A DNA stretch of 64,000 nt from Adhaeribacter terrigena (lineage in GTDB: Bacteria > Bacteroidota > Bacteroidia > Cytophagales > Hymenobacteraceae), in assembly GCF_016623615.1 (NCBI RefSeq), contig NZ_JAEHFX010000004.1:62001-126000 (forward strand), read 5' to 3'. Of this stretch, positions 8,588 through 16,500 are shown piece by piece (position 1 is the stretch's first letter; the number at the start of each line of letters is the position of its first letter). The notes under the pieces were generated by a model, which saw only the letters and a list, made by a program, of their open reading frames with translations, was not told where the DNA came from and did no database searches. The position numbers and the translations under genes are program-made.

Positions 8588-10126
8588 ATGCAGCGACTCG
8601 ACCTTAAACAATTACTTTCGCAGAAACTTTCTCCGCAGCAGATCCAGTTTATTAAGCTGTTACAGATCCCTACGGCCGAATTGGAAACCCGCATCAAGGA
8701 AGAAATGGAGATGAATCCGGCGCTGGAAGAAGGCGAAGACGATGAACCGGAACGCTCCGACGACGAAGACCTTTTGAACGACGACGATGCCGACTTCGAC
8801 GAAAACGAAGGCCTGGACGATGATTTTGAAGGCGAAATAACTTCCGAAGCCACCGATGACCTCCGTCAGGAAGAAGAAGTACGCGCCGAAGAAAACAATG
8901 ATCTTGACTTAGACGATTACCTGCAGGACGACGACATTGCCGGCTACAAAATGCAGGGCGATACCGGGGGCGACACCGAAGATGACCGCGAAATGCCTTT
9001 GGCCGGTTCTTCTACCTTGATCGATGCCTTAATTGATCAGCTCGGTTTTTTAGACCTCGATGAAAAACAGCAAGCCATCGGCATGCAACTCATCGGCTCG
9101 ATCGATACGGATGGCTACATTCGCCGCGATCTTTCCGCTATTTCCAACGATCTGGCTTTCTCACAAAACATCGAAGCCTCCGAAGCCGAGATTGAGCAGG
9201 TATTGCATTTAATTCAGCAGTTCGACCCGGCCGGTATTGCCGCCCGCGATCTGCAGGAATGTTTGCTTTTGCAACTCGAGCGCCGCGAGCAGGACGACGC
9301 CACCGAAATTGCCGAAAACATTATCCGGGATTTTTACGAAGAATTCACCAAGAAGCATTATTCGAAGATCGAAGCCAAGCTGAACATCGACGAAGATGAT
9401 CTGAAGGAAGCCATAAACGTAATTGTAAAGCTTAACCCTAAACCGGGTGGTTCCGGCGCAACTTCCGGCCGCGCGCAATACATCATCCCGGATTTCATCC
9501 TAACGAACGATAACGGCAACTTAAACCTGAGCCTGAATTCGCGCAACGCGCCCGATCTGCGGATCAGCCGTTCCTACGCCGAAATGTTCGATGCGTATGA
9601 AAAGAGCTCCAAAACCGATAAGAAACTCAAGGAAACGGTAACCTTTGTAAAGCAAAAACTCGACGCCGCCAAATGGTTCATCGATGCCATCAAGCAGCGC
9701 CAGAATACGCTTTTGCGCACCATGGAAGCCATTATTAAATACCAGCGCGAGTTCTTCCTGGAAGGCGACGAAAGCAAACTCCGCCCGATGATCCTGAAAG
9801 ACATTGCCGAAGAAATCGGTATGGATATTTCCACGGTTTCGCGCGTGGCTAACTCTAAATCCATCCAGACCGAATTCGGCATTTACCCGCTCAAATATTT
9901 CTTCTCCGAAGGCATCGCCACCGATTCCGGCGAAGACGCCAGCTCGCGTGAGGTGAAGCATATTCTGAAAGAGATCATCGACAAGGAAAGCAAGAAAAAA
10001 CCTTTATCGGATGAGAAGATCGAGCAAATGCTGAACGAGAAAGGCTACAATATTGCCCGCCGCACGGTGGCGAAGTATCGGGAACAGTTGAATATTCCGG
10101 TAGCGCGGTTGCGGAAAGAGTTGTAA
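8588..10126 (+). CDS. rpoN: RNA polymerase sigma-54 factor
   Basis: 512 residues. Directs RNA polymerase to -24/-12 promoters that need an AAA+ activator. Region I is the Gln/Leu-rich start (QLLSQKLSPQQIQFIKLLQ). Region II is an unusually long acidic stretch (about residues 45-130, rich in DD, DE and EE). The core-binding domain contains IGSIDTDGYIRRDLSAIS and QQFDPAGIAARDLQECL. The helix-turn-helix is MDISTVSRVANSKSIQTEFG, and the C-terminal RpoN box ARRTVAKYREQLNIP is intact. No sigma-54 activator gene is in this window. Confidence 0.97.
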   Translation: MQRLDLKQLLSQKLSPQQIQFIKLLQIPTAELETRIKEEMEMNPALEEGEDDEPERSDDEDLLNDDDADFDENEGLDDDFEGEITSEATDDLRQEEEVRAEENNDLDLDDYLQDDDIAGYKMQGDTGGDTEDDREMPLAGSSTLIDALIDQLGFLDLDEKQQAIGMQLIGSIDTDGYIRRDLSAISNDLAFSQNIEASEAEIEQVLHLIQQFDPAGIAARDLQECLLLQLERREQDDATEIAENIIRDFYEEFTKKHYSKIEAKLNIDEDDLKEAINVIVKLNPKPGGSGATSGRAQYIIPDFILTNDNGNLNLSLNSRNAPDLRISRSYAEMFDAYEKSSKTDKKLKETVTFVKQKLDAAKWFIDAIKQRQNTLLRTMEAIIKYQREFFLEGDESKLRPMILKDIAEEIGMDISTVSRVANSKSIQTEFGIYPLKYFFSEGIATDSGEDASSREVKHILKEIIDKESKKKPLSDEKIEQMLNEKGYNIARRTVAKYREQLNIPVARLRKEL

Positions 10127-10132
10127 TCCAAG

Positions 10133-10155
10133 CCCTCCCCTAAAGCCGGGGAGGG
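10133..10155. terminator. GC-rich hairpin after rpoN
   Basis: CCCTCCCC / GGGGAGGG, a perfect 8-bp stem with a 7-base loop just after the rpoN stop. No run of T follows, so termination is only possible. Related GGGGAGG/CCTCCCC text recurs at 17533, 22236, 36373 and 60018. Confidence 0.45.
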
Positions 10156-10218
10156 AGGGTTTGCATTTGAAAAACCATTTTTATTCCCTTCCGGAAACCA
10201 GGGTAATTCAAAGTCCTA

Positions 10219-10731
10219 TTATCCGGCCAGCTGTTTTTCAATGGCCGGCGATACAATCGAAAGTAAATTGTCGATCAGGGCCGGGTTTTCGATGGTTTTG
10301 TCGTGCATAAGAACGATGAGCCCAATAGATTCCCCGCTATAATCTTTAAGGGCAGCCCCCATGTAACTGGTTGCGCCTAAAACCACCAGGTCAAAATCCT
10401 CCGGGAATTCTTCCTGCACGCCAAAAGGGTAGTAACAAACCTGTTGCTGATAAACCCCGTAGCAAGGCGTATTTTTCAGATCATAGGTCATATTAGCCAG
10501 CTGTTGCCCCCCGTTCAAAAAGCAGACGGTCTGTACTTTATCGTTTTCAGGGGGCACAAACCGGCCAATCAGCAGGTATTTTACGCCCGTAACTTTTGAA
10601 AGGTACTGGCCAATGGTGCAAATAGGGTCGCCTTCCGGCAAGTTTGCCATAAATTCGAACGCATCGTGGATCACTTTCGATTCTTCGAAACTCCAATCCT
10701 TATTTTCTCTTTGCGCAAATTCGTACCGCAT
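10219..10731 (-). CDS. Stand-alone GAF-domain protein
   Basis: 170 residues forming one GAF domain. Family features: ICTIGQYLSKVTGVKYLLIGRF at the start, the segment NTPCYGVYQQQVCYYPFGVQEEFPEDFDL, and the end GATSYMGAALKDYSGESIGLIVLMHD. These segments match the GAF sensor modules usually fused to histidine kinases, but here there is no kinase, HTH or output domain. Probably binds a small ligand or reports redox state through its Cys residues; the partner is unknown. Convergent with rpoN. Confidence 0.7.
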   Translation of the reverse strand: MRYEFAQRENKDWSFEESKVIHDAFEFMANLPEGDPICTIGQYLSKVTGVKYLLIGRFVPPENDKVQTVCFLNGGQQLANMTYDLKNTPCYGVYQQQVCYYPFGVQEEFPEDFDLVVLGATSYMGAALKDYSGESIGLIVLMHDKTIENPALIDNLLSIVSPAIEKQLAG

Positions 10732-11020
10732 GATGCTTGTAAACTAAAAGCAGGCAGTTGTTTTCAGCACAGCGGCATTTACAACTCTGCATTAATGTTG
10801 TTGATTATTAATGGTTTACGGGGTTTTGCCAAACCAGGAATAACCAAAACCCTGCAAGATTGGCTGCCGAAAAAATTTCCTTGCCAGACGATTAAATTAC
10901 CGGGGTTAACAGCAAAAAACAGAAGGCAAACCACTGGAAAAAGTTTTCACTAAATCTATACCTCAGAACCCTGCGTATTAGCATTCCAAAAGAGAACCTT
11001 TATACCAATCAAAATTTACC

Positions 11021-11497
11021 ATGAAAAACCTGAACGCAATAGGCCTTGATAAGAGCAAATCGGAAGAACTTGCCGGTAAACTAAACGACCTGTTGGCCAA
11101 TTATTCTACTTTTTACCAGAATGTGCGCGGCTACCACTGGAACATAAAAGGCGAAAAATTCTTTGAGCTGCACGCCAAATTCGAAGAGCTTTACAACGAC
11201 CTGTTTCTGAAAATAGACGAACTGGCCGAACGGATTTTAACGCTGGGCTTTTCGCCGAATTATAAGTTCTCCGATTATATGCAGACCTCCCAGATCAAAG
11301 AAAGTGCGCAAAGCCGGGATGGGTTGAAAGCTGTGGAAGATATCCTGAATTCGTTTAAAACCATAATCCTGCTGCAGCGCGAGATCCTGAGCCTGGCCCA
11401 GGAAACCGAAGACGAAGGAACGCTTGCCCTGATGAGCGACTACATTCGCGAACAGGAAAAATCGGTCTGGATGTATACGGCGTTTCTGAACAGGTAA
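11021..11497 (+). CDS. dps: Dps-family ferritin-like DNA protection protein
   Basis: 158 residues, the normal Dps length. Forms a dodecameric shell that oxidises and stores iron and protects DNA under stress. Diagnostic sequence: YSTFYQNVRGYHWNIKGEKF, then FFELHAKFEELYNDLFLKID (ferroxidase His/Asp/Glu shared across the dimer interface) and ELAERILTLGFSP. Preceded by 289 bases without a gene in which I see no clear TAnnTTTG box. Followed by a strong terminator. Confidence 0.9.
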   Translation: MKNLNAIGLDKSKSEELAGKLNDLLANYSTFYQNVRGYHWNIKGEKFFELHAKFEELYNDLFLKIDELAERILTLGFSPNYKFSDYMQTSQIKESAQSRDGLKAVEDILNSFKTIILLQREILSLAQETEDEGTLALMSDYIREQEKSVWMYTAFLNR

Positions 11498-11520
11498 ATC
11501 TTGCAACCTCTCAGCTTTTT

Positions 11521-11551
11521 CAAAAGTCCTTCTCTAACCGGGAAGGACTTT
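11521..11551 (+). terminator. Rho-independent terminator of dps
   Basis: AAAAGTCCTTC / GAAGGACTTTT, an 11-bp perfect stem followed by T-rich sequence, 23 bases after the dps stop. Confidence 0.85.
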
Positions 11552-11558
11552 TCTGATT

Positions 11559-11589
11559 AAAAACGCTGGCTTTTAGGAATGAAAAACTA
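11559..11589 (-). repeat. TAGCG repeat copy (degenerate)
   Basis: On the minus strand AGTTTTTCATTCCTAAAAG then CCAGCGTTTTT, next to the dps terminator. Confidence 0.6.
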
Positions 11590-11637
11590 TAAATAACCTT
11601 TTCGGGCTTCAGATTTTCAGGAACCGGCGGCATTGCC

Positions 11638-11645
11638 TATTTTTG
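11638..11645 (+). promoter_or_regulatory. -7 box upstream of the PAP2-like gene
   Basis: TATTTTTG matches TAnnTTTG. A TTG that could open the reading frame at 11643 lies inside this box, so the GTG at 11673 is the more likely start. Confidence 0.45.
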
Positions 11646-11672
11646 AGAAATAATTTAGCTACAGCAAGTTTC

Positions 11673-12290
11673 GTGAATTCAGCACTGGCCCGGTTCCTTT
11701 CGGTTTTCTTTCATCCGCTGCTGGTGCCTACCTACCTTTTCGGCCTGATCCTGTACTTTTTGCCCGAATCGCTGATTACTTTTCCGATGGATAAGCGCTG
11801 GGTGTTGCTGGCGGCGGTTTTCTTTCTTACGTTTATTATTCCGGCTATAGGGGCGTATTTTATGGTGCGGGCCGGCGTGGTAGAAAGCCTGCATATGCAG
11901 GAACGCTCGCAACGCCGCCTGCCGTTTCTGTTTACTACGCTTTGCTACGCAAGTACCACCTATATTTTCGGCCGCGAGACTCTTTTCGGCGATCTGTTTT
12001 ACTACATCATGCTGCTGATCACGGTATCGGTTTTTGCGGCTTACGTGGTTTCGCTTTTCTGGAAGATCAGCGCACATGGTCTGGGTATGGGCGGAGCGCT
12101 CGGGATCCTGGTTTTTCTGTATTCATTAATGCCCGATACGGCGCTTTTTTACCTCATCATCGTTTTTATGCTGCTCACCAGCGCGGTATTGTCGGCAAGG
12201 CTGGCTTTAAATGCCCATTCACCCGCGCAGGTTTACGCCGGCTTACTTACCGGTTTTACTATTGGCGCCGGGCTGATCTTTTTCCTTTAA
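11673..12290 (+). CDS. PAP2-superfamily-like integral membrane protein
   Basis: About 205 residues with five to six hydrophobic helices. Three short segments resemble degenerate phosphatidic-acid phosphatase motifs: ERSQRRLPF (motif 1), WKISAHGLGMGG (motif 2 His) and SARLALNAHSPAQVYAG (motif 3, S-x-R...H...QVYAG). Motif 2 lacks the usual PSGH, so catalysis is uncertain. Annotated relatives in this phylum are often called PAP2-like or hypothetical. Start chosen at GTG 11673 because the upstream TTG overlaps a promoter box; the longer form would add ten residues. Confidence 0.65.
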   Translation: MNSALARFLSVFFHPLLVPTYLFGLILYFLPESLITFPMDKRWVLLAAVFFLTFIIPAIGAYFMVRAGVVESLHMQERSQRRLPFLFTTLCYASTTYIFGRETLFGDLFYYIMLLITVSVFAAYVVSLFWKISAHGLGMGGALGILVFLYSLMPDTALFYLIIVFMLLTSAVLSARLALNAHSPAQVYAGLLTGFTIGAGLIFFL

Positions 12291-12294
12291 GCAC

Positions 12295-12320
12295 TTTTCA
12301 GCCTGAAAAACATAGCGTTT
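12295..12320 (+). repeat. TAGCG repeat copy after the PAP2-like gene
   Basis: TTTTCAGCCTGAAAAA then CATAGCGTTT, with an intact left palindrome, 5 bases after the stop codon. Confidence 0.85.
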
Positions 12321-12655
12321 GAACACGATTTTAAGGATTGAAAGGAAGGACAGGATTTTTGTCTGAAACGTAGTTCGGCGAAGCCAATTATGATTTATGT
12401 GATTTCTTTGATTTGCAGGATTTCTTTCTCCTGAAACTTAAATCGAACACGAGAGCGGAGTGCGATCAACGAAAAGCGAAGAACTACCAGCATAATTTGC
12501 CCTTGCTCCCGAAATGTTACGGGACATGCCGCCTGATTTTCGTTGGTTCTTTTTGCGTCAAGGGTAACATCCCAAACCCTTTCGGGGACAAAAAGAACAG
12601 AGAAGGGAGTTAGAAGCTACTTAAGCCAATTGATCAAAGATTTGAACCTCACTAT

Positions 12656-12686
12656 GAAAAACGGTATCATTTTGAGCTTCAAAAGT
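12656..12686 (-). repeat. TAGCG repeat copy, TACCG variant
   Basis: Minus strand ACTTTTGAAGCTCAAAAT then GATACCGTTTTT, nearly the same variant as at 21792. Confidence 0.7.
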
Positions 12687-12810
12687 CAATAGCAAACGGA
12701 ACTGCCAACCTAAAGAGATTCCTCCTGTAGTCGGGATGACCCAAAAAAAACGGTATGCTATACAGCCAGAAAATTACCAAAAGCCCGCATTCCCTTTTCT
12801 TTCTGAATAC

Positions 12811-12840
12811 TTTTTCCTTTCAAAACCATAGCGTTTTTTT
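12811..12840 (+). repeat. TAGCG repeat copy upstream of the POT transporter
   Basis: TTTTTCCTTTCAAAA then CCATAGCGTTTTTTT. Confidence 0.8.
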
Positions 12841-12917
12841 CGTCAGATTTGGCACTTCCGGCGGAAACCTGTATTTTCAACGGTTCGAAAACGCTTTACT
12901 ACTCTTTATTACCCTTT

Positions 12918-14582
12918 ATGGCTACTACGCAAACTGAAAAAAAATCCAAACACCCGAAAGGGCTTTACTACCTGTTCTTCTCCGAAATGTGGGAGCGTTT
13001 CGGGTTTTACCTCATGCTCGCCATTTTCTTTCTGTACATGATCGATGCGCAGAAAGGCGGCCTGGCTTTGTCTAAAGCCGAAGCTTCTGATATTTTCGGG
13101 ACTTTTATTGCCCTGGTTTACTTAACGCCTTTTTTGGGTGGTTTGCTGGCCGACCGGGTGATGGGTTACCGCAAAGCGATTACTTTCGGCGGTATTTTAA
13201 TGGGCCTGGGTTACTGCTTAATGGCCATGAAAGGCGACCTGGCCTTGTTTTCGGCGCTGGGTCTGGTAATTATTGGTAACGGCTTTTTTAAACCGAATAT
13301 TTCCACGCTTCTAGGCAATCTTTATTCCGAACCGCAATACGCCGAAAACAAAGATTCCGGCTACAATATTTTTTACATGGGCATTAACATCGGGGCTTTT
13401 GCAGCGCCGTTTGTAGCCTCTTACATGCGGAACACTTTTGGCTGGGGTTATGCGTTTGCGGCGGCCGGCATCGGGATGTTTATTGGCGTGCTTATTTTCC
13501 TGCTGGGCAACAAACACTACAAACACGTGGATGTATTGAAGCCGGTAGAGTCTAATGATATGAGTATCAGCCGGATCGTGGGCATTGTGATTCTGCCCGC
13601 TTTGCTTACCGGTATTGCTGCCTGGTTCTTTATTCCGGGCAATATTTTCGGCTCCGATTCTACCGATGCCTTCCTGTTCGGTTCCCTGCCGATCGTGTTT
13701 TTCTACGTGAGTTTATGGGCCAAAGCTTCGGATAAAGATAAAAAACCGATTGCGGCCATGCTCGCTATTTTCGGGGTTGTCATTATTTTCTGGGCTATTT
13801 TCAAACAAAACGGCACCGCTTTAACTACCTGGGCGCAGTATTATACGAACCGGAATTTACCCGATGCTTTAGAAAAACCGGCCCAGGCGCTGGGCATGGT
13901 GCAGTACGTAAACACGTCGCCGCGCACGGTAGAAGCCTACGACCAGAACTTCCGGACCACCACCGATGCCGATGGTAAAGTAGTTACCAGAGAAGGCGTG
14001 GACCCGTACCTGAACAACCTGCCCAAAGAGCAATGGCCGGCCGAGGGCGAAGACCGGCCGCTGATCTCGCCGGAATTATTCCAGAGCATCAACCCGTTCT
14101 TTGTAGTACTTTTAACGCCGGTAGTGGTAGCTTTTTTTGCCTATCTGCGCCGAAATAAAAAAGAACCTTCTACGCCGGCAAAAATTGGCCTCGGCTTGTT
14201 AATTACGGCCGCTTCTACGCTGGTGATGGTAGGTGCCGTTTTTGCCTCCGACAATGGCCTGGAGAAAAGCTCGGCCATGTGGCTGGTAGGTTCTTACGCC
14301 ATTATTACCGTTGGGGAATTATGCCTCAGCCCGATGGGTTTGTCGCTGGTTTCCAAGCTGAGTCCGCCGCGTTTAACGGCTTTAATGATGGGCGGCTGGT
14401 TCCTTTCCACTTCCATTGGTAACAAACTTTCGGGCGTACTGGCCAGCCTCTGGGATATTTATGATCACAAGCAATACTTCTTCCTGGTAAACTGCGCGGG
14501 TGCTTTAATTGCCGCCCTCATGATCTTTGCCATGCTGAAATGGCTGCGCACCATCATTCAGACGCACACCGGCAAAAACTAA
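12918..14582 (+). CDS. POT-family proton-dependent oligopeptide transporter
   Basis: 554 residues from ATG 12918 (MATTQTEKKSKHPKGLYYLF). An upstream ATG at 12849 would add 23 residues unlike the family. Inner-membrane MFS importer of di- and tripeptides. The POT signature FFSEMWERFGFYLMLAIFFL (ExxERF) is in helix 1, followed by FGTFIALVYLTPFLGGLLAD and GNGFFKPNISTLLGNLY. A large hydrophilic insertion (about residues 300-390, starting TNRNLPDALEKP) separates the last helices, as in Bacteroidota POT proteins. The end includes ELCLSPMGLSLVSKLSPPRL. Followed by a TAGCG repeat and a strong terminator. Confidence 0.93.
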   Translation: MATTQTEKKSKHPKGLYYLFFSEMWERFGFYLMLAIFFLYMIDAQKGGLALSKAEASDIFGTFIALVYLTPFLGGLLADRVMGYRKAITFGGILMGLGYCLMAMKGDLALFSALGLVIIGNGFFKPNISTLLGNLYSEPQYAENKDSGYNIFYMGINIGAFAAPFVASYMRNTFGWGYAFAAAGIGMFIGVLIFLLGNKHYKHVDVLKPVESNDMSISRIVGIVILPALLTGIAAWFFIPGNIFGSDSTDAFLFGSLPIVFFYVSLWAKASDKDKKPIAAMLAIFGVVIIFWAIFKQNGTALTTWAQYYTNRNLPDALEKPAQALGMVQYVNTSPRTVEAYDQNFRTTTDADGKVVTREGVDPYLNNLPKEQWPAEGEDRPLISPELFQSINPFFVVLLTPVVVAFFAYLRRNKKEPSTPAKIGLGLLITAASTLVMVGAVFASDNGLEKSSAMWLVGSYAIITVGELCLSPMGLSLVSKLSPPRLTALMMGGWFLSTSIGNKLSGVLASLWDIYDHKQYFFLVNCAGALIAALMIFAMLKWLRTIIQTHTGKN

Positions 14583-14616
14583 TTTATCGGAAAGATAAAA
14601 GACGAAGGACAAAAGA

Positions 14617-14644
14617 CTTTTTAAGCCTGAAACCCTACCGTTTT
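14617..14644 (+). repeat. TAGCG repeat copy, TACCG variant
   Basis: CTTTTTAAGCCTGAAA then CCCTACCGTTTT, ten bases before the transporter terminator. Confidence 0.8.
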
Positions 14645-14653
14645 GAAATAAAG

Positions 14654-14682
14654 AAAGCCCCGCAGATTTGCGGGGCTTTTTT
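14654..14682 (+). terminator. Rho-independent terminator of the POT transporter gene
   Basis: AAAGCCCCGC / GCGGGGCTTTTTT, a 10-bp stem plus T run. Confidence 0.9.
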
Positions 14683-14718
14683 GTTAGCTTTACTTTTACC
14701 GAACCTGAAATTTCCCTT

Positions 14719-15033
14719 ATGACTTTATTGAACACCGAAGCCGAACTAAGCGCTTTTTTTGAACAAAACGAGCAGGCTGTAATTACCTATTACCTCGAAA
14801 CCGATTGCGAAGGCTGCGAAGAATTGTTACCCGTTTTGGAAGAAATTGCCGAAGAAGCGGATCAGGAAAAGATCAGCTTTGGATTAATGCTGGCGCAGCC
14901 CGGTTCCATTGCCGAAAACCTGGTAAAGCAGAAAGAAATCCCCTTCGTAGCCATTTACAAAAACGGCGAAATGATCAAATGCGGTTCGGTAAATTCGGAG
15001 AAGGAATTCCGGAAAATGCTGCGGAAGTTTTAA
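14719..15033 (+). CDS. Thioredoxin-like protein with a CEGC active site
   Basis: 104 residues from the ATG at 14719 (MTLLNTEAELSAFFEQ); the longer frame reading back into the terminator is implausible. Thioredoxin fold with active-site C30-E-G-C33 (YYLETDCEGCEELL), an atypical dipeptide between the cysteines, and the cis-proline region KEIPFVAIYKNGEMIK. Probably a cytoplasmic thiol-disulphide protein; no signal peptide. Highly acidic around the active site. Monocistronic: a terminator lies before it and convergent genes follow. Confidence 0.8.
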   Translation: MTLLNTEAELSAFFEQNEQAVITYYLETDCEGCEELLPVLEEIAEEADQEKISFGLMLAQPGSIAENLVKQKEIPFVAIYKNGEMIKCGSVNSEKEFRKMLRKF

Positions 15034-15043
15034 GAAATTGGTT

Positions 15044-15757
15044 CTATAACTGGATCTGCCAGATCGTGCCGTCTTTCTGCGCGTACTGCACCAAACCGTA
15101 GGTTTTATCGATGTAAAAGTCAGTGATGCTGAAGGCGTTGCCTTCTTTTTGAAGGTACGGGTTGGATATTTTATAAACCTGCCGGTAAACACTGTTGCCG
15201 GTAACTAAACTGTCCACTATAGTAACCTCCGGAAACGCGTTGGTCAGGATATCTTCAGAAGTGGAAGTGCTTTTAGAGAACCGGGAAAACGTTACCGGAA
15301 ATTGTTTCGCATTGCTGAAGTCGTAAAACATCTCAGAATGATCCTGAAAACCGGTAGACTGTGCATAAACGTTGATCCTTAAAACCGGCACTTCGCCATC
15401 TTTTTGCTGGGCTAGCGTAACGCCGATGTTATTGCCATACAAGGAGGAGTAATAACCCAGATTTACGGTTTTGCCGGAAACATAGGTGCAGGCATCTGGT
15501 TGTTTCAGAACGGGCATCTGGTTGTTACCTTTGCTAAGCGTAAGTGTTTCCTGCAAGCCGGCATTGGTTCGGGCTATTTTCTGCGTGTTCGTATTATCGG
15601 CGCCGGTGCCACTGAACCAGCCTGCATAACTACTATGCATGGGCACGAGCAGATACCTTTCTTCGCATGCATCCCGCTCAAAACAGCTTGTAAGCAAAAA
15701 GCAAAGCATTACCGGAAGGCCGCCTTTTAAGATCGTGGTTTTTATAGCCTGTACCAT
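15044..15757 (-). CDS. Lipoprotein of unknown family (second of an overlapping pair)
   Basis: 237 residues. Lipobox FLLTSC at about residue 25, followed by more cysteines (CFERDACEER). The C-terminal half (VDSLVTGNSVYRQVYKISNPYL and ITDFYIDKTYGLVQYAQKDG) aligns with the protein upstream (HDSLAVGNQVFRQVIEVYEPYL and GIYYTRQQGLVAYYFTNN), so the two are diverged paralogues. Its ATG lies 16 bases inside the upstream gene, indicating translational coupling. Function unknown; outer-membrane or periplasmic by its signal. Confidence 0.75.
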   Translation of the reverse strand: MVQAIKTTILKGGLPVMLCFLLTSCFERDACEERYLLVPMHSSYAGWFSGTGADNTNTQKIARTNAGLQETLTLSKGNNQMPVLKQPDACTYVSGKTVNLGYYSSLYGNNIGVTLAQQKDGEVPVLRINVYAQSTGFQDHSEMFYDFSNAKQFPVTFSRFSKSTSTSEDILTNAFPEVTIVDSLVTGNSVYRQVYKISNPYLQKEGNAFSITDFYIDKTYGLVQYAQKDGTIWQIQL

Positions 15758-16416
15758 AGTTCGTTATTGGTGAAATAGTAAGCAACCAAACCCTGCTGCC
15801 GGGTATAATAAATGCCTTTCGGGCGAATCGTAGCAGGGTCCAGGTACGGCTCGTACACTTCAATCACCTGGCGGAAAACCTGGTTGCCAACCGCTAAGGA
15901 ATCGTGCAATTTTACTTGCTTAAATGCCTGAATCTTTACCGCAGCATTGCTGACCGGAACGGCAAACCTGGTTTCGCCCAGCGTGATAAGCAGTGCGTCG
16001 TCTAGCGAAGTGGTGTTTATATTTTGCGCCTCATAAGGGTCTTCCGACATGTTTTTTACGCGCTGATACGTAATATCGAAGTTCAGATTCTGGCCGGTAA
16101 ATAACAGGGAGCTTTGTTGTTTCAGGTAATAATCGGAGCAGCCGCACGGATCGAAACTGGTGAAAAGGCGTTCGGTGGGCTCCGTTTTATATCCTTGCGC
16201 CTTATAAATTGCCTGAAAGCCCTGCGGATTTACAAACGTAACCGTTTCGTTGCCCTGAAAAGGAATGGCGGGTTCAGAGGCCGGATCAAGTTTTATAACC
16301 CCCAGTTCCCTGGCTTCGCATTTAGGCGCGTCATCGCACAGATCACCTCCTCCAAAACAACCTTTCGAGCTCATGCAAACCATGGCTACGAGTAAAAGGC
16401 TCAGCATATTTCTCAT
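15742..16416 (-). CDS. Secreted or lipoprotein of unknown family (first of an overlapping pair)
   Basis: 224 residues. Hydrophobic start MRNMLSLLLVAMVCMSSKGC, then a Cys-rich stretch (GCFGGGDLCDDAPKCEAREL) and DPCGCSDYYLKQQ in the middle. The lipobox (SSKGC) is atypical, so export as a lipoprotein is likely but not certain. Shares its C-terminal block with the coupled downstream gene. Together they form a two-gene unit of unknown role, probably expressed at a fixed ratio. Confidence 0.7.
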   Translation of the reverse strand: MRNMLSLLLVAMVCMSSKGCFGGGDLCDDAPKCEARELGVIKLDPASEPAIPFQGNETVTFVNPQGFQAIYKAQGYKTEPTERLFTSFDPCGCSDYYLKQQSSLLFTGQNLNFDITYQRVKNMSEDPYEAQNINTTSLDDALLITLGETRFAVPVSNAAVKIQAFKQVKLHDSLAVGNQVFRQVIEVYEPYLDPATIRPKGIYYTRQQGLVAYYFTNNELWYRL

Positions 16417-16500
16417 AAGTGCATTTCGTTACTGGTAAACCTTAAACAACTTTCCGGGTAAAAATGCTGCTTTATAATAAGTTAAATTTACAACTTTTGT

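Larger units (their letters stand above)
12291..12917. other. 627-base intergenic mosaic of repeat fragments
   Basis: No convincing gene. It holds four TAGCG repeat copies (12295, 12656, about 12740 degenerate, 12811). It also has a stretch TGATTTATGTGATTTCTTTG of the kind seen as spacer text, and an inverted pair GTTCTTTTTG (12546) / CAAAAAGAAC (12589). A fragment TCGGGATGACCC (12731) is shared with the longer repeats at 36219 and 59853. The 66-codon ORF at 12413 lies entirely in this repeat text. Confidence 0.55.

Noticed and set aside
9521-9961. 146-codon minus-strand frame within rpoN
   Set aside because: Shadow of rpoN; no domain and no start signal.
12413-12613. 66-codon ORF between the PAP2-like and POT genes
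   Set aside because: Made of dispersed repeat text; composition not protein-like.
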